This document shows, one piece after another, positions 6,736 through 6,808 of a stretch of DNA of 6,808 nt; positions within the stretch are counted from its first letter, which is position 1; every line of letters starts with the position of its first letter. The translations under genes were made by a program, and so were the position numbers. The notes under the pieces are model-generated. The model saw only the letters and a program-made list of their open reading frames with translations. It did not search any database and was not told where the DNA came from. This DNA is from Sphingobacteriales bacterium (GTDB taxonomy: Bacteria > Bacteroidota > Bacteroidia > Chitinophagales > Chitinophagaceae), in contig CANJEF010000066.1 of the NCBI GenBank assembly GCA_947472965.1, positions 1 through 6,808 on the forward strand, read 5' to 3'.

Positions 6736-6808
6736 TTAATCAAATGACTGGTTTCTTGATGAAGCGATTTTAAGAATTTGTTGGTATTGTTCTGGGGTAA
6801 GGTCGTTG
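6736..6808 (-). CDS. 3' end of a gene, probably M23-family metallopeptidase
   Basis: The last 23 codons of a - strand gene enter from the right edge and end with TAA at 6738-6736. The peptide begins NDLTPEQYQQILKIAS and ends in NQSFD. The stretch from TPEQYQQILKIA looks like a real amphipathic helix, and the codons resemble those of neighbouring genes. From memory, Bacteroidota M23 (LytM-like) peptidases often end in a sequence of the type FNDLTPEEY...QSFD and are followed by a MerR gene of this kind. On that basis I suggest an M23 cell-wall endopeptidase. No catalytic residue lies inside the window, so the name rests on the C-terminal pattern and the neighbourhood only. Confidence 0.5.
   Translation of the reverse strand, partial: NDLTPEQYQQILKIASSRNQSFD

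Noticed and set aside
6462..6773. 103-aa + strand open frame opposite merR
   Set aside because: It is antisense to the low-complexity MerR N-terminus and shows no family features; merR itself has a clear HTH domain.
6667..6806. Second - strand frame open across the merR upstream region
   Set aside because: It overlaps the merR start, has no start codon in the window and has less protein-like content than the NDLTPEQY frame, which ends cleanly before merR.
1..6808. Mobile elements, CRISPR arrays, tRNA or rRNA genes, defence genes
   Set aside because: Nearly all bases belong to coherent core genes of matching composition; no long inverted or spaced direct repeats, transposase motifs or RNA gene signatures were seen.

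Overview
The window reads as an ordinary, densely packed chromosomal segment of a member of the Bacteroidota, most likely a Cytophagales-type organism. The reasons are the low-to-moderate GC content, the scarcity of strong Shine-Dalgarno sites, TAnnTTTG-like promoter elements, and a gene order (rsfS, ftsH, then a LUD/LutC-type gene) that I recognise from that phylum. The lineage is an inference from gene content and protein style, because no rRNA gene is present.

Layout: six genes run on the + strand from about 126 to 6110: ribosome silencing factor (rsfS), the membrane AAA+ zinc protease FtsH, an orphan LUD-domain protein, an LpxH-like UDP-2,3-diacylglucosamine diphosphatase, a secreted beta-propeller-like protein of unknown function, and a five-helix MscS-family channel. 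Gaps are 26, 2, 41, -4 and 10 bases, so they probably form one or two transcription units, with a possible internal promoter before the LpxH-like gene. On the - strand, converging on this block, are a MerR-family regulator and, at the right edge, the last 23 codons of a gene that is probably an M23-family metallopeptidase. The two convergent blocks meet at a shared TTAA in which the two stop codons overlap.

How the genes may work together: apart from rsfS and the LUD gene, the products concern the cell envelope. FtsH is the inner-membrane quality-control protease, which in E. coli also controls LPS synthesis through LpxC. The LpxH-like enzyme makes lipid X for lipid A, the propeller-like protein is exported, and MscS-type channels relieve osmotic stress. 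The functional link is an inference from clustering only. I found no mobile element, CRISPR array, RNA gene, phage gene or convincing new system. The points most worth a second look are the non-ATG start of rsfS, a degenerate in-frame repeat in the FtsH tail, the uncharacterised exported protein fused by an ATGA overlap to the lpxH-like gene, and two promoter-like boxes lying only 3-4 bases before start codons.
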